This document shows positions 13,369 through 25,275 of a stretch of DNA of 64,000 bases, piece after piece (the stretch's first letter is position 1; every line of letters starts with the position of its first letter). The notes below the pieces were generated by a model, which was given only the letters and a program-made list of their open reading frames with translations, was not told the origin of the DNA and made no database searches. This DNA is from Amylostereum areolatum (taxonomy: Eukaryota > Basidiomycota > Agaricomycetes > Russulales > Stereaceae), in the NCBI GenBank assembly GCA_012932865.1, contig SAXG01000063.1, positions 1 to 64,000 of the forward strand. The letters are read 5' to 3'. A program made the position numbers and the translations under genes.

Positions 13369-14005
13369 TATCCTGTTCGCGCCTTCGGAATGCCTTTGAT
13401 ATACCTGTACTTATCTTGATTCTTTTGCTACTGTGCATGTTACGATTCACCTCACCTCTGCAGAAAATGAAATAAGTACTTAGACGGTTCCAAAACATGC
13501 GGCGACTGTAACGGTCACTTGCGTGACTGTAACCACCGGTGACTGCTCGCCGATCTACGCCGAGAGAATCTTTGCCGTCCTCCGGCGACTCCCTCCTTCG
13601 ACTACATACACGGTACGTAATGTCATATACTCCACAATACCACCTCGACGCTGTGCCAGCGTGCCAGCGACCAAACTCGGCCGAAACATTCGTATTATAG
13701 GCGTCAACACAACATCTGGGCGGAATCGAGGCTATGGAGATATGCGTTTCGGATACGTTGTCCTTGTCTTCGCTGCGAACACTGCTCCCTTTCCTTTCCG
13801 TGTTCGTACAACCTTCCCAATAGCACGAATAGTGAATACACCGCCACTCTACGCCTCATGGTGCACTGGTCTACGCGTGTGCGATGCGTGTGATGGCTGT
13901 CCTACATATAATATAATGTGCATGGATACCAGCCCGACTTCGACTTCCTCCTCCTCACCACACCGCCATAGATATTGTACGTAGAAAAGCTCGCCTGCAT
14001 CGACA
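13369..14005. other. Intergenic stretch with no supported gene
   Basis: An open frame of 153 codons (13523-13984, plus strand) exists. It lacks recognisable motifs, and its composition is not clearly protein-like. No repeat or RNA gene was noticed. Confidence 0.4.
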
Positions 14006-17000
14006 ATGCCAACTAATTCCCTCCCCATGGATTATGTTCGTAACAGCCTGCAGGGTCCCCGGGCCAGCCAGCCAGCACAAATCATGTCGACTAACACCCA
14101 GTCCCAGACACTCCAAATCCCATCACCGGAACACATGAGGCTTCGCGCACCAACCCCTATTCCTGGTCGGAATCCGGCGCTGGTTTATTCGTACCAAAAC
14201 CCGCGATCGTGGCTCGAATTGCCTCAGACAGATACTCCTCCAGTGTCCTACCATACAAACACCGTCGATAAGGTGAGCAAGTGGATCAAGGAAGTCGGGA
14301 GGGTTGGGCGCTGGAAGAAACCGTCCCCGGAACAGTCTTTAAGCCTCAAAGCGGAAGGTTCCTCCCTAGTCGTATTTCTGCCTGATTCGCCGTCAGCGCC
14401 GTCTTTCTCGGTTTCTCCATCTCGTGTGACGTCTGCGTCTTCGCGCTTTATTTCGCCGTCTTCCTCGCCCCCGCCCCCGCCTCTGCCTCTGCCATCGCCC
14501 CCATCGCCCCCATCGCCCCCATCGCCCCCATCGCCCCCATCGCCCCCATCGCCCCCATCGCCCCCATCGCCCCCATCGCCCCCATCGCCCCCATCGCCGC
14601 CACCACAAGCACCTCCGTCCCTGCCACCGTCACCGCTCCCATCTTCGCCCCTGTCTCCGTCCCCTTCGCATGCGGACCCTATTATGATTTATCACCCAGG
14701 ACCACTACATCCGAATTCATCTCACAGGTCACGAAGTGGCCTTTGGGGATCTCCTTCTATCCCTGGTGGGTGAGAAAGTGTTTCTCGTCGGTTGATTGTC
14801 CTCACCTTTGCGAAGATGAACCAGGAAACGTTCAGGAGATGCCGTCAGATGAGGCGCATGCGGCTAAGTATGGCGTCCGATTGCTATTCAGTACTTGGTT
14901 CTCAATCTATCCATGTAGTGCCATTCTCGGCCTCGACTTGCCTCGTGCTCTCTACGATGCTCCTCGCAATCCACGTACAAGTCAGATCAGCCATCTTAGC
15001 TTTGTTTCGAGGTCAAGGTCAAGGTATGTCGTCTCTTCATCTTCCTTTTTCGTCTTCTACCTTACATCTTTCTGTTCGCGTTCCTCATTAGACTCCCCGG
15101 CGGAAGTAAGGGTTCAAAAGCTGGCCTTGACCGTGCACCTGCCAGTGAATACCACCTCAATGACATACTACGGACCTCAAAACGCATCCCCGAATACGAA
15201 TTTCGGGGTTGGTGCGCTTACGTCGGCGCGGGTAATGTCGACTACTTTTACCACCACGCAACTCGCATCGTCGCAGACGCGGATCTCCGCTCTCCGTCAT
15301 CCCTGAATCTACTCTCCGGAATGATAGATGTCACCTGCAGAGTTCGACCCCCGCCGGATGGATGGGAGCTTTGGATCCAAATTTTACCATCGAGAACAAA
15401 CGAGGAGCCAATTCAATGCTGGATCCACCACGAGACGAGGTCGATATCCGAGACCTTTCCGAGAAACGATTGCCGAAATGGGTGGGGCTCCAGTCTCTCC
15501 GAGGCGGAAAGTAAGTCATTTACCTCGCATTTCGTCACGTCCTGAGATCGAGTTTCTGGACAGGACTGGAAATGGATATTCGATATTGGTCATATACACC
15601 ACCAGCAGTTGCCTCAGCATGACTCTATGCGGGGCCATTCGGATGAGTCTGATGGCGTGACCAAGGGTTCACGCTAGCATCGTGTCAGCTTCAATCCAAC
15701 CCCCTCAATCTCGGCGCCATTCCGATTATCCGTTGCGAGAAAGTCGGCTTCGCGCCCAAGTCAGCGTGAGTACAGGTTGTCCTCTCAGTTTCAATCCCCA
15801 CAGAGTCCTCGATGGACGGCGACGAGCGCGGGTTATGTAAGCAGTATTCATTTTCGTCGTCGCGCCAAGTCATCCTCGACTCCTTGTTTCCTCTCACCAC
15901 GTCCTTCTCTTCTCCCCGTCCTTCACCTGGCCATAACCCCTCATCTGTAATGGGCGACTCCGACGTACCGAGATTTGGACGGCGCGTCAGGGTTTCCGTG
16001 GATGTACGAAGGGTTGGGTATGGACTCTCCCTTCGACACTCTCATGTGGGCATCATCCAGAGTCTGGACCATGGTGCGTGTTCTATTCACTTACCGCCCA
16101 CCTGCCCTCACGACAGCATTCAGGATTTGCACATGCTCCGGCGCCCCTCTTGTTGTCGCTGGCAGTCGTCCTCACCTTCGCTCGCGGCCTTGAACTTTAC
16201 TCCTGGTCTTGAACTTTGCTCGTGGTCTTGAACTTTACTCTCGGTCTCTCGATTTTTGCTTGCGGTCTTGGTCCTCGCTCGCGATCTTGGTCCCGCTCGC
16301 GCTCCTCTCTGGTCCTGGCTCTCTGTCCCCTGGCTCACTGGGTTCCCTGGTCTTATCTCGGTCTCCGTCTGGTCCACCTGCTTTGTTGGCATCCCAGGTA
16401 ACCCTCTCTCACCTGTCATCCCTCTCCATATATCCCGTAGCAGCCCCCATATACTCTGTAGTTATCAAATGAAAATATCATGATTTTCTTCCTTCTACAT
16501 CAGGATAAGATCGCGATAAGCACGATTTAAGCCAGCAACCCGCCGAGCGATTCTTGATGAGCTTAGTAAGATTATTGGATTGAATCCAAAGAACCTCAGC
16601 TTCGGGCCCAAGGGAATTCGTTGAGCGTGATATCCGCTTGACATTTTTGGATTCCATCCATCGGCACACCAACTTCAAACTCAGGGGCGTGATATCGGAA
16701 TGAAGCTGAGGGATCGCCTGGTGGTGTATCGATGGACATCCGTCCCACGAGTCAACATGCCTTCGCGCCGTCTCTAGTGCTATGAATCTTCTGACAAGAT
16801 GTCATGCGGGTATGCCGTACATTTTGTTCTGCCTCACTGAGTTTGAGCCAACCTGGAGTCTCTCAGAGCTCATCTTGTCAATCCCCGGACACACAGCCCC
16901 GCCATTCACCCTCGATGAGTGTCAAAAGCTCGCGGATATTATCAGATCTCTGGACTCCGGTGCGTGTACACTCCTACCCTTTACATTCAATGCACTGCGC

Positions 17001-17385
17001 AGGGTGAAGACTGACTCGTGTGCTCATGCAGCACATATATCTTCTGAAGCAGCATTCACAAGAGGGTCAATTGCCGCTCAGGTACATATCCGCGCTGGTA
17101 AGTCATACATCTGTTTCACGGCACGAGACAAACTTCGGTATTCATCCTAGCCATGCACCGTCTATCTAACGTGTGGACAAGATCGAGTTTCTCTGCGACA
17201 TTCCTTGGTGTGTTTCTCAGCTCCAAGCATTTTACCTTTAAGGAATCCTGGGACGTCTTTGGGTCACAGCAAGTGCTCATGGCTGTGCTGTATATTTCTG
17301 TAAGCACCTTTTCTTCCTGAGTTACGGGCACTGATTGCGCACAGGTGGGCGTGCTTTTGTCTCTCGTCGCACGCTGTGCACTTTA
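14006..17385 (+). CDS. Probable WW-like/transmembrane family gene, possibly degraded
   Basis: Several coding stretches on one strand look like exons of a mushroom-specific family with a WW-like segment and a membrane region. First is an ATG frame 14006-14773 that is Ser/Pro-rich. A frame about 14743-15023 appears spliced to 15092-15545 and contains EFRGWCAYVGAGNVDYFYHH followed by TRIVADADLRSP, the WW-like signature. A segment at 16850-16960 ends TLDECQKLADIIRSLDSG, and a hydrophobic exon near 17150-17310 contains FSATFLGVFLSSKHF. I could not build one uninterrupted model through the proline-rich part and 15.5-16.8 kb, so start, exon set and integrity are uncertain. No molecular function is known to me. 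Confidence 0.4.
14493..14600 (+). repeat. 9-bp minisatellite, about 12 units
   Basis: Twelve near-perfect CATCGCCCC units run head to tail. In the plus-strand frame they encode a Pro-Ser-Pro repeat inside the proline-rich part of the WW-like/TM gene candidate. The opposite strand gives an artefactual Met-Gly-Ala repeat. Confidence 0.9.
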
Positions 17386-17564
17386 AATAAGCTGTGGACC
17401 CCCTGGCATCGAGCCACCCTGAGTCTTAGCTCTCCCTCCACAGTGCACAGAAATGGTATATTCGAATACAGAATGTCAACAGTGACAGTAATTCCCTGAG
17501 ATCTCCTCCTCCGAAGTACTTACATAAACGAGTCGTTATTACCGGTTCTCAAGATCTGACCGGC

Positions 17565-19979
17565 TCACCCCTCGACGGTCACAGCAAAGTCGTCGTCGTA
17601 GACCACGGATGCGGGCCCCCTACCACGATTGACACATTAGCCACGCTAAATAGACGATACGAACTACTCCTTACCGTCGCTCGATACCCTTCGAACCCGC
17701 AGAGAAACGTCAAAAGTCAGCCGGCGATAGTGTCACCGAAAAAGGTGACGCACGTTCTCCTCCCACACGATTTGCGCCTTGAGCTCTGTCAATCCCAGGG
17801 ATATGGCGACGGATATCCTTTGGGCATAGTATCGACCATGTGGTCCAATCCCAGAGGTGTACGGCACGTCTGAGATGTCCGCGGATATCGTGCACAGCGT
17901 GCTGAGCGAGTCTGTGGATGCGCCGTTTTGGAAGTTCGACACCGGACCGTGTGTTCACACGATGGAACTACGCACCGGGCTCCTCATCCATGAACTGCGG
18001 TGGGACACTTCCGTGGTATCCCAAAATATCGAGAGAGATTGTTTGAGCCGGGCGGCTGCTGACGCAGTGGTACTCGTTCTTGAATTCTTTCGTCTCGGAT
18101 ACTTGGGTTCCCTGATACACGGACCCGTCGATGAACGCAGAGCAAAAAATGGACAGGACGCGGCTGACCTTTCGGAGAATATCGCTAAACGCGTTCTGGA
18201 GCTGTCTTTCTCCGTCCATGCCAATCGTCACTTGAGAACGACGGGCATCGTGTTTGGGGTATCCAGAAAGGAAGGGAACTATGCACTCGATGCCGTACGT
18301 CAACTTGGCGACGCGCGTTTGGACGAAGTGGTCGATGTGGAAGGACACGGCGCCTTCTGCGACGGCCTTGTTTCTGTTCAACACACTTGTCACTATGCAA
18401 TGAAAAGACGGACGAAGGAAGCCCCTACGTGTGGCTGTCTGGGCGGAAGAGCCTGGACCCGCGACCGTTCAAGAACGCGTTCAACTTCGCGTAGAGGTAC
18501 TCGCTCGCAGCGAACCCACCCACGAGGAAGTAGGTCTAAGTGCACCGTCAGACTCAAGCGCGGACACGAAAAGATCCCAAGCCAAACGCACGGAGACGGA
18601 CGCGGGCGCCGCCGCGCCCTGCTGCTCCTCGATCGCGCGTATGATCTCCTCGATCCCGGGGTCGAAGAAGCCGCACACCTCCTCCTTCGACAGCCTGATT
18701 TGCCCGTTGCGAATCCCGAGCTTGACGTCGCGGTCCACGGTCGAGTTGCTGAACTTGACGTACGAGTCCCCGACGCCGGGCTTGAACCGCTTCTTCGTCG
18801 CGCGGTCGAACTCGTCCGTCATCGCGTCGACGTACGATTTGCCGCCGTACTTGGAGTTTCGGAGCCGTTCTGCGGGATGCGATGTTGTTAGGAAAAGAAG
18901 GTGTATATTGGGAGAAATGGTGCGTACGTTGGAGGTGCTGCTCGGCACGGTGGCGGACGATGACGGAGCCTTCAAATATACCTATATATGTTGTCCGTGA
19001 GTGAATAGAGCCATAAACAAGGAGGTGTAGGCGTACAACCGGGAGGAGCGATCTCCTGGATCTTGATCGGGGACGCCTCCGCAAACGTGTACGTGCTCAG
19101 ATCGACCGTCCCCCCACCCGCGTCAATAACCATCATATTGTTCCCCGTCTGCGTCCAAATCCGCCCATCAGCGATCGCATTCCACCCCACCCAACAGACC
19201 CGCACGCACCTGGATCGAATCCGCCACCAGCCCGCTCGCCACGCAGTAGTGAAAACTCGCCTCGCCCTCCGACACGAACGTCACGCGCTCGCGCCCCGCG
19301 GGCGTATCGGGCACAAGCCCCGCCTTGACCGCCGCCCGCCGCATCGCGCCCTGCTGCGCGCCCTCCCACCCGTTCGGATGGCTGAGCACGAAGTCGACGT
19401 CGTCCGCGACCGAGTCCCAGAGCAGGTCGCCGTTCGCGTGGGTCTGCTGGATGTACTCGCGCGCGCGGGCGAAGAGGTAGGCGTAGAAGTCGGCGTAGAC
19501 GTCGATAATGTCTTTGGAGGGCGGGAGGCGTGGGGTAGGGATGCCTTTGGTGGTGGTGGTGGCGGGCTGTTTGGGGCGGAGGAGGAGCTTAAACCTGGGA
19601 CGAGTGGCGTTACATGGGCAGGTGTAGAGCACGAATTGAGCACGTACCACTCGAGCTTTTGTGGCTGGGCATCCTGCCATTCGTCATCTACTGGCAGTTC
19701 CTCCGCACCAATCGCGACCACCTTTCCCTTCGCGTCATAGTGTATGACGGTTTGTACTTTGGAGTCGCCGGCTTCTTGTCCTGGGTATCTGAAGGCGAGT
19801 GGTCAGACGGGCGAAGGGCTTGGACTTGTAGCGTCAGGAACGTACCTCGACACGGTCTTGATCACAGGAACTTGGCCGGGATCGAGGACCGCGTAGGATA
19901 TCCCACTAAATGTTGTCCCGAGATCAAACGCGAGGACGAGACGACGTTTGACGCCGTGGTAGGGGGCTCTGCGGGGCAT
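17565..19979 (-). CDS. HSPA12-type Hsp70-like ATPase A
   Basis: A multi-exon gene of about 13 exons whose splice pattern matches gene B. It starts MPRRAPYHGVKRR and carries the Hsp70/actin-fold signatures FDLGTTFSGISYAVLDPG (phosphate 1), DAGGGTVDLSTYTF (phosphate 2) and FLVGGFAASEYLYAKL (adenosine). A conserved HSPA12-type second half follows (AEGAVSFHIDHFVQTRVAKL, DYR-type CTISADIS region), ending VVYDDDFAVTVEG. No canonical Hsp70 peptide-binding domain or interdomain linker is seen, as in HSPA12 proteins. All exons I traced stay open. ATP binding in the cytosol is expected from the family; the client or partner is unknown. It is transcribed divergently from gene B across a 1.4-kb gap. Confidence 0.9.
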
Positions 19980-20938
19980 TGTTCTTTGAAATCTTGTTCG
20001 TATAGTCAGTGGAGGAGTTTGGGGGAGATTTTGCGGGGGTACGAACGTATATGACCACAGCGCTCAGCACTCATGTCTAGTTGGGTCGCCGTCACGCCGT
20101 GAACGCATGGTATTTGGATAAGAAGGTTCGCCAGACCTCGCGGCACTCCGCAGTAGATAGCATCACATTCATGAAGGATGCGCACCATTTTCGAGATCAC
20201 ACCTCGAGGTGTGTATGGGTCCCTATTTTCGTGGTTCGAAGCTTCCTACAGAAGTCTCCGTGACAGCCTATATTTCCAGGTATAAAGCGCAAATAAAACG
20301 AGTACATACCAATATACCGGTCTGTAGATACCTGCGATGTAGCCAGTCTTGCCAGATTCAGAAGACGGAGGTTGGGAGGAGGGAAGCTGTGACTCGTGAC
20401 TCGGCGGGTAGCACATATGAAACCACGTGCCGTGGCGGCACGTAACGCCCACCGTGACGAATATTTTCCACGCTCCCATTTTCTTCCGTTCGCCGACCTC
20501 CTCGCCCCCCGAAATGTCTCGCCATCTTCCCAGGGCACTCCCTGAGCACTCTTGCAAGTCTGTTTGATATTTATCTATCTTGTGGGCTCCGTATATCTTC
20601 ACAGCAAGCCGTGGGCAACGCCAGGATCCGAGCGGCAGCCTGCACGTCCACCAAACCAACTCCCACGTGTAAGACCTGGGCTTGTCAAAGTGATCTGATC
20701 TCTCAAGCTAGACCTTCCTGAGCCGAGTTAGGAAGTGGAGGAATAGCTTCTGGTTGTTGGCTGCGGACGCGTGCGGGAGGGACGCATTGCAGGTGCGATA
20801 TCGTCGCCTCGTCTTCTCTCTCCCTACACGCGCGGACCCTTCGCATGTTCGCGTTTGCGTTGCGCTATGCCGAAGCACGCACGACCCAGTTGAATTGCAA
20901 GTAGTTACCCCCTATGTTGACCCCGCCGTCGTTCTCCG

Positions 20939-20970
<32 letters not shown>
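20939..20970 (+). repeat. C32 homopolymer tract
   Basis: Thirty-two consecutive cytosines lie about 450 bp upstream of the HSP-B ATG. True length may differ because such runs are prone to sequencing and replication slippage. Confidence 0.9.
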
Positions 20971-21228
20971 AGAATGTTCATATTTACGACGACGGTTGCA
21001 CCGCGAACCATACCGCATTTACTACTTGTACGCCTCCTATGCCCCCTCTTGTCTACGTTCTGCAAGGAATAATATCGGCGCTGGTGCGCCCTTCTCAATC
21101 GCGGCGTACGTCGTCCCCCTCATGCCCACCCTCCCAACACCACATCACACCCCTCGATCGAAAGCTTCTCTCCTCGTTGCACGCGTGCGTCCGATTCAGA
21201 AGGGTATTATGGATCCGCAGCAAACAAA

Positions 21229-21250
21229 GGCTAGGAGCCGTGTCCTAGCC
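21229..21250 (+). promoter_or_regulatory. Inverted repeat GGCTAGGA-N6-TCCTAGCC upstream of HSP-B
   Basis: Perfect 8-bp arms with a 6-nt spacer, about 170-190 bp upstream of the gene B ATG. The same arms and spacing recur upstream of gene C (36232-36253), along with downstream shared text (GCGCGCTTCTCTG, TGACCACGA-TGGCG). The right arm with its flank reads GTGTCCTAGCC, related to the element in the E/CC3 and F/CC4 promoters. It could be a binding site for a dimeric regulator; this is inferred. Confidence 0.45.
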
Positions 21251-21418
21251 CCGAGGCGCGCGCTTCTCTGTGCGAACTTTGACCACGAGTGGCGGGGGGT
21301 CGGAACGGGTGGATATCTTTCTCTTCGTCCCCCACCACGATCCCGCTCACCCTCCCTTCTCTCCTCCTCCACGTACTCTTTCCTTCTTCCTCCAGCTTGC
21401 GATCTTCCAACTGTCAAG

Positions 21419-23938
21419 ATGGTAAACCCATCAGCGAGAGCGCCTTTCATCGGTCCGAAGCGCCGCTTGGTGCTCGCATTCGATTTGGGGACGACGTTCA
21501 GTGGCGTGTCGTACGCCGTGCTCGACCCCGATCAAGTCCCCGAAATCATGACGGTGACAAGGTACGGTGGCCTATTGTCGTTCCCCGACTCGTTTTCACT
21601 CGTAACCGCGCAGGTTCCCCGGGCAAGAGGCAGGCCACTCGAAAATCCCGACCGTGATCTACTATGACGCGGCGGGAAGAGTTCTCGCTGTAGGCGCGGA
21701 AGAACCTGCTATGGTTGTGGGAGATGAAGAGGACGATGATTGGGAGGAGACGGCGGAGCCTTTGAAGGTGGAATGGTATGTGACTTCGTTCTTCCTCTAC
21801 CTCTGCCACCAACGCCTTACCCGTCTAGGTTCAAACTCCTACTTCGCCCGTCCACATCCACGACCACCGAAGACATCCCTCACGCCACCCTCCCCGCATC
21901 CAAAGACATCGTCGCGGTCTACGCCGACTTCTACGCGTACTTGTACGAGCGTGCACGCGCGTACATCACCGAGACGCACGCGAACGGCGACCTCCTGTGG
22001 AAATCGTTCGAGAACGACATCGACATCGTTCTGAGCCACCCCAACGGCTGGGACGGTCCTCAGCAGGCGACCATGCGCAAGGCCGCCATCCAGGCGGGCC
22101 TCGTGCCCAACACCCGGGACGGCCACGAACGCGTCAAGTTCGTCTCCGAAGGCGAGGCGAGTTTCCACTTCTGCGTCACGAGCGGGCTACTCGGCGACGT
22201 CATCCAGGTATGGACCGTCTCGTTCCTCGCGCGATCGAGGCCCCGATGTCGCTCACGAACTGCTTCCAGACGGGAAGCAACGTCATGGTCGTCGACGCCG
22301 GCGGAGGCACGGTCGACCTGAGCACCTACACCTTCGCCAACGCCGCCCCGATCGAGATTGAAGAGATCGCGCCGCCGGCAGGTCCGTGTCCTCCTCTTTC
22401 CTTGACGTGCCTTCCATTCACGGCTTCCTACCAGGAATATTCCAAGGATCCATCATGGTCACCCACCGCGCACGCAAATATCTTGCCAGTACGCTTCCAG
22501 TCCTTTCTCACTCGTCTACCGCGCATGCATTGATCATCTGCGCAGACAAACTCGTGAATTCGAAGTTCGGCGCGTCGGCGTACGTGCAAAGCATGGCCGA
22601 GGAATTCGACAAGGCAACGAAGAAGAGGTTCAAGGGCACCGGGGACGCTTCATTGAAGTTCAGCAACATGGCCGCCGATCGGGACTCCAAGGTTGGCATC
22701 CGGAGCGGGTCGATCAAAATCACCGAGTAGGTCTTCCTTTTTTGCCTAGGCCAAATGTGGTCACCGACGACCCTATTTAGGCAGGAACTTCTGGCATTCT
22801 TCGAGCCCGCCGTGACAGGCATCATTGGTGCGATCGAAGCCCAGCGCGTCGCTGCAGGCTCGTCAGCCATATCGGTACGTCATCGCTCCTTCTCGCCTTG
22901 GCGTTGCTGCTCTGACCTTTTTTCGCCTGGTAGACCTATCTCCTGGTCGGCGGTTTCGCCGCCAGCGAGTACCTGTTCACCGTTCTCCGGGATCACCTGG
23001 CCAAGGAAGGTCTCCGCCTCTTCCGCCCGGACTCGCACACGTACGTCTCATGTCCCCTTCCCCTCTCCTCTCACTCCTGATCGCGGCGTGTTTGGCTTCA
23101 GGGGGAAGGCCGTCGCCGAGGGCGCTGTGTCGTACCACATCGACCATTTCGTCTCCACGCGCGTCGCCGAAATGACCTACGGCTCCAAGTGCACGCACGT
23201 CTTCAAGCCTGGTCGCCCCGACCACGACAAGCGCGCGTCGCGGGCGTTCTTCAGCGCGGACGGGCTCAAGATGATCCACGGAGGCTTCTCGACGATCCTC
23301 GCCAAGGTTCGCGCCCATTCCATACCGCATCTTGTGTACGGTCGGGGGCTGATTCGGCCGGGCGAGCAGGGCACACAGGTCGCGGAGACGACCGAATTCG
23401 AGCGCGCGTTCCATGTTATCTCGCGCTTTGGCGTGCAATATATCGAGTGCGAGGTGACCTGCTACCGCGGGGACGTCGCCTCGCCCGAGTGGACGGACGA
23501 GGAGCCTGGTGCGTTTTATTCCTCCTGCGGCGCTCGGCGGGTCGATTTTTTATTGTTTTTTTGTTCCCTCATAGATCTGTTCTCGACCCTCTGCACGATC
23601 TCGGCGGACGTCTCGCACGTCCCGAAGAAGGTGCAGAAAGGCCCACGCGGGGACTACATCCGGCAAGACTACACGGTCGTGCTCTCGTTCGGGATGACGG
23701 AGCGGAAGGCGCACTTGGCGTGGATGGAAGGGGTGGGTTCTTTCCGTTTTGTTGGTGTTTTCGGTGCGCTCATCAATGTCGGGTCGGTTTGCGGGCGAAT
23801 AGGGCGTGAAGAAGACGTGCGTTCATTCTCCTTTTCTCTCTTTTTCTTCTGGGGTGTGCGCTAACTGGGTTTTGGACGTGTAGGAGTCCCGCGTTGGTGG
23901 TGTACGACGACGATTTCGCGGTGACCGTCGCACAGTGA
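21419..23938 (+). CDS. HSPA12-type Hsp70-like ATPase B
   Basis: Thirteen exons splice cleanly to 600 residues: 21419-21561, 21614-21775, 21829-22207, 22270-22381, 22435-22488, 22546-22726, 22781-22874, 22934-23040, 23102-23306, 23370-23508, 23575-23732, 23803-23816, 23884-23938. Nucleotide-binding signatures are AFDLGTTFSGVSYAVLDP (about 19-36), VVDAGGGTVDLSTYTF (about 234-249) and YLLVGGFAASEYLF (about 377-390). The HSPA12-like second half includes AEGAVSYHIDHFVSTRVAEM and SVLCTISADVS-type text. The tail is LVVYDDDFAVTVAQ. The canonical substrate-binding domain is absent, as expected for HSPA12 relatives. This is the best supported of the six and the template for reading the others. Gene C is a broken, very similar copy. 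Confidence 0.93.
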
Positions 23939-24855
23939 TTTGTGGTGTGCCGTATCTTGATTGTATCATATAGTTTCTGTCTCACTAGTCTTGTACATGT
24001 ATCTTCATTGCTTTCATTTGATTCTTACCACTGTGTGTACAGTAAATGTGTATTCCTGGTCTCGAAGAACCAGGTCTTGTCGGGGCGTCAGAAATGTGAA
24101 GATCGTCCCCGGGCCGTCTCGCCGCTTGAGATCACGTGTTCTTTGTTTTGTCAGCGGCGCCGTGCATTTACTTATCTTTAACTCTCGACGCGCGCACTTC
24201 GTCTTTCAACCATAAGTAATATCTATTGCGCATCCCTCCTCCTCGTAAACGTGGAAGATCACCCGGTAAGGCAGTTGCATAATCTCAACAGCGCTTGAAA
24301 CGTGTCCGTCGACTGACTGACCGCCGACGGTGCCATCTGGTAAGTGGAGTGTGGTGAGGTGGCGCGTACCATATGGTGCTATTTTCGCAGTGGGGCCGAC
24401 GTGGCTTGGATGTGTCTCAGGAATTCAACGAGCGGTTGCTCGTGAAGACAGTGAGGTTTATTCGCAAACTGGACCTTTAGTGAATCACATGATGGGTCAG
24501 TGTATAGTAACTACTAACAGTCCATGTGTCTACGTATCGAATTCCTTCCTCGTAATCTGTCTGTATTGAGGGTGAATAAGGTCAGCTTCCCTGCGCCATT
24601 ATGAATGAAAACTCGCCGCAGAACTGCCACCGGGTAACGACTACAGAGACCAGGTAAAGCCCGTAGGGCCGTAGGTAATAACGAATCACTCCACCGCGCT
24701 GTCGCCATATGGGTACGCGTACTTGCAACCACCTCCTACCCATCAACCCCCGTCCACGCACGGCGGAAACCTTCAATCGAACAACCTCTTGACTCCGTCG
24801 ACGTCCACGCGTGCGGCCGAGTCATCCACGCATTATCATACTTTCGGCCGACTTC
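23939..24855. other. Downstream region of HSP-B up to the gypsy insertion
   Basis: The first 300 bp are AT-richer and probably hold the 3' untranslated region of gene B. No coding or repeat feature was recognised beyond it. Confidence 0.45.
24851..24855 (+). repeat. Target-site duplication ACTTC, left
   Basis: Identical to 31954-31958 on the other side of the element. Five base pairs is the usual size for gypsy integration. Confidence 0.9.
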
Positions 24856-25275
24856 TGTCAGAAACGCAGTTTATGAGACCGATGAACCGCCTAAGTCGCG
24901 ACGATGAGAGGAGCGAGAAGAAAATAGATTCAAGAGTGCCGGGGTCGAGGGTAGTGCAACGTGCGCTACAGTACCGTATGACGAGATGGACAGTCTGAGG
25001 GAAAGGGAAAAGGGATACTGTCCTTATATACAAGTGGGAACGATGGTGCGATGCGATGCAATAGTGGTGCGAGCGGGGGGAACAATAAGAAAGGAGTCAT
25101 GGGGAGGAGGACGGGAGTCCGGAGCAATGATGTCATAGATAAGGGTGCGGAACACCATTCGGAAGTCCGGGCAATGACGTTGTTGGGGCATGTGATGCAA
25201 AGGAAAGTCATGTGCCGTGATGCGTCGCGTGTACAAGGTCTGCAAACAAAGAAAGAAATGGAGCGATCCGTGACA
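24856..25275 (-). repeat. 3' LTR of the gypsy element
   Basis: 420 bp, TGTCA...TGACA ends. It differs from the 5' LTR at seven positions, all transitions at CpG. The last roughly 22 codons of pol and its stop codon (25208-25210) lie inside this LTR. Confidence 0.95.

Larger units (their letters stand above)
19980..21418. other. Divergent intergenic region between HSP-A and HSP-B
   Basis: It holds the promoters of both flanking genes, a C32 tract and a perfect inverted repeat close to gene B. The open frames seen (for example 20754-21248 plus) run through the C tract and are not credible genes. Confidence 0.5.

Noticed and set aside
14493..14600. CRISPR-like regular repeat
   Set aside because: The unit is 9 bp without spacers, and the DNA is eukaryotic; it is a minisatellite.
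14393..14642. Minus-strand Gly/Arg- and Met-Gly-Ala-repeat frames
   Set aside because: Antisense reading of the 9-bp Pro-Ser-Pro minisatellite.
17857..18891. 344-codon plus-strand open frame
   Set aside because: Exactly antisense to conserved exons of HSP-A; the minus strand carries the Hsp70 motifs and splice sites.
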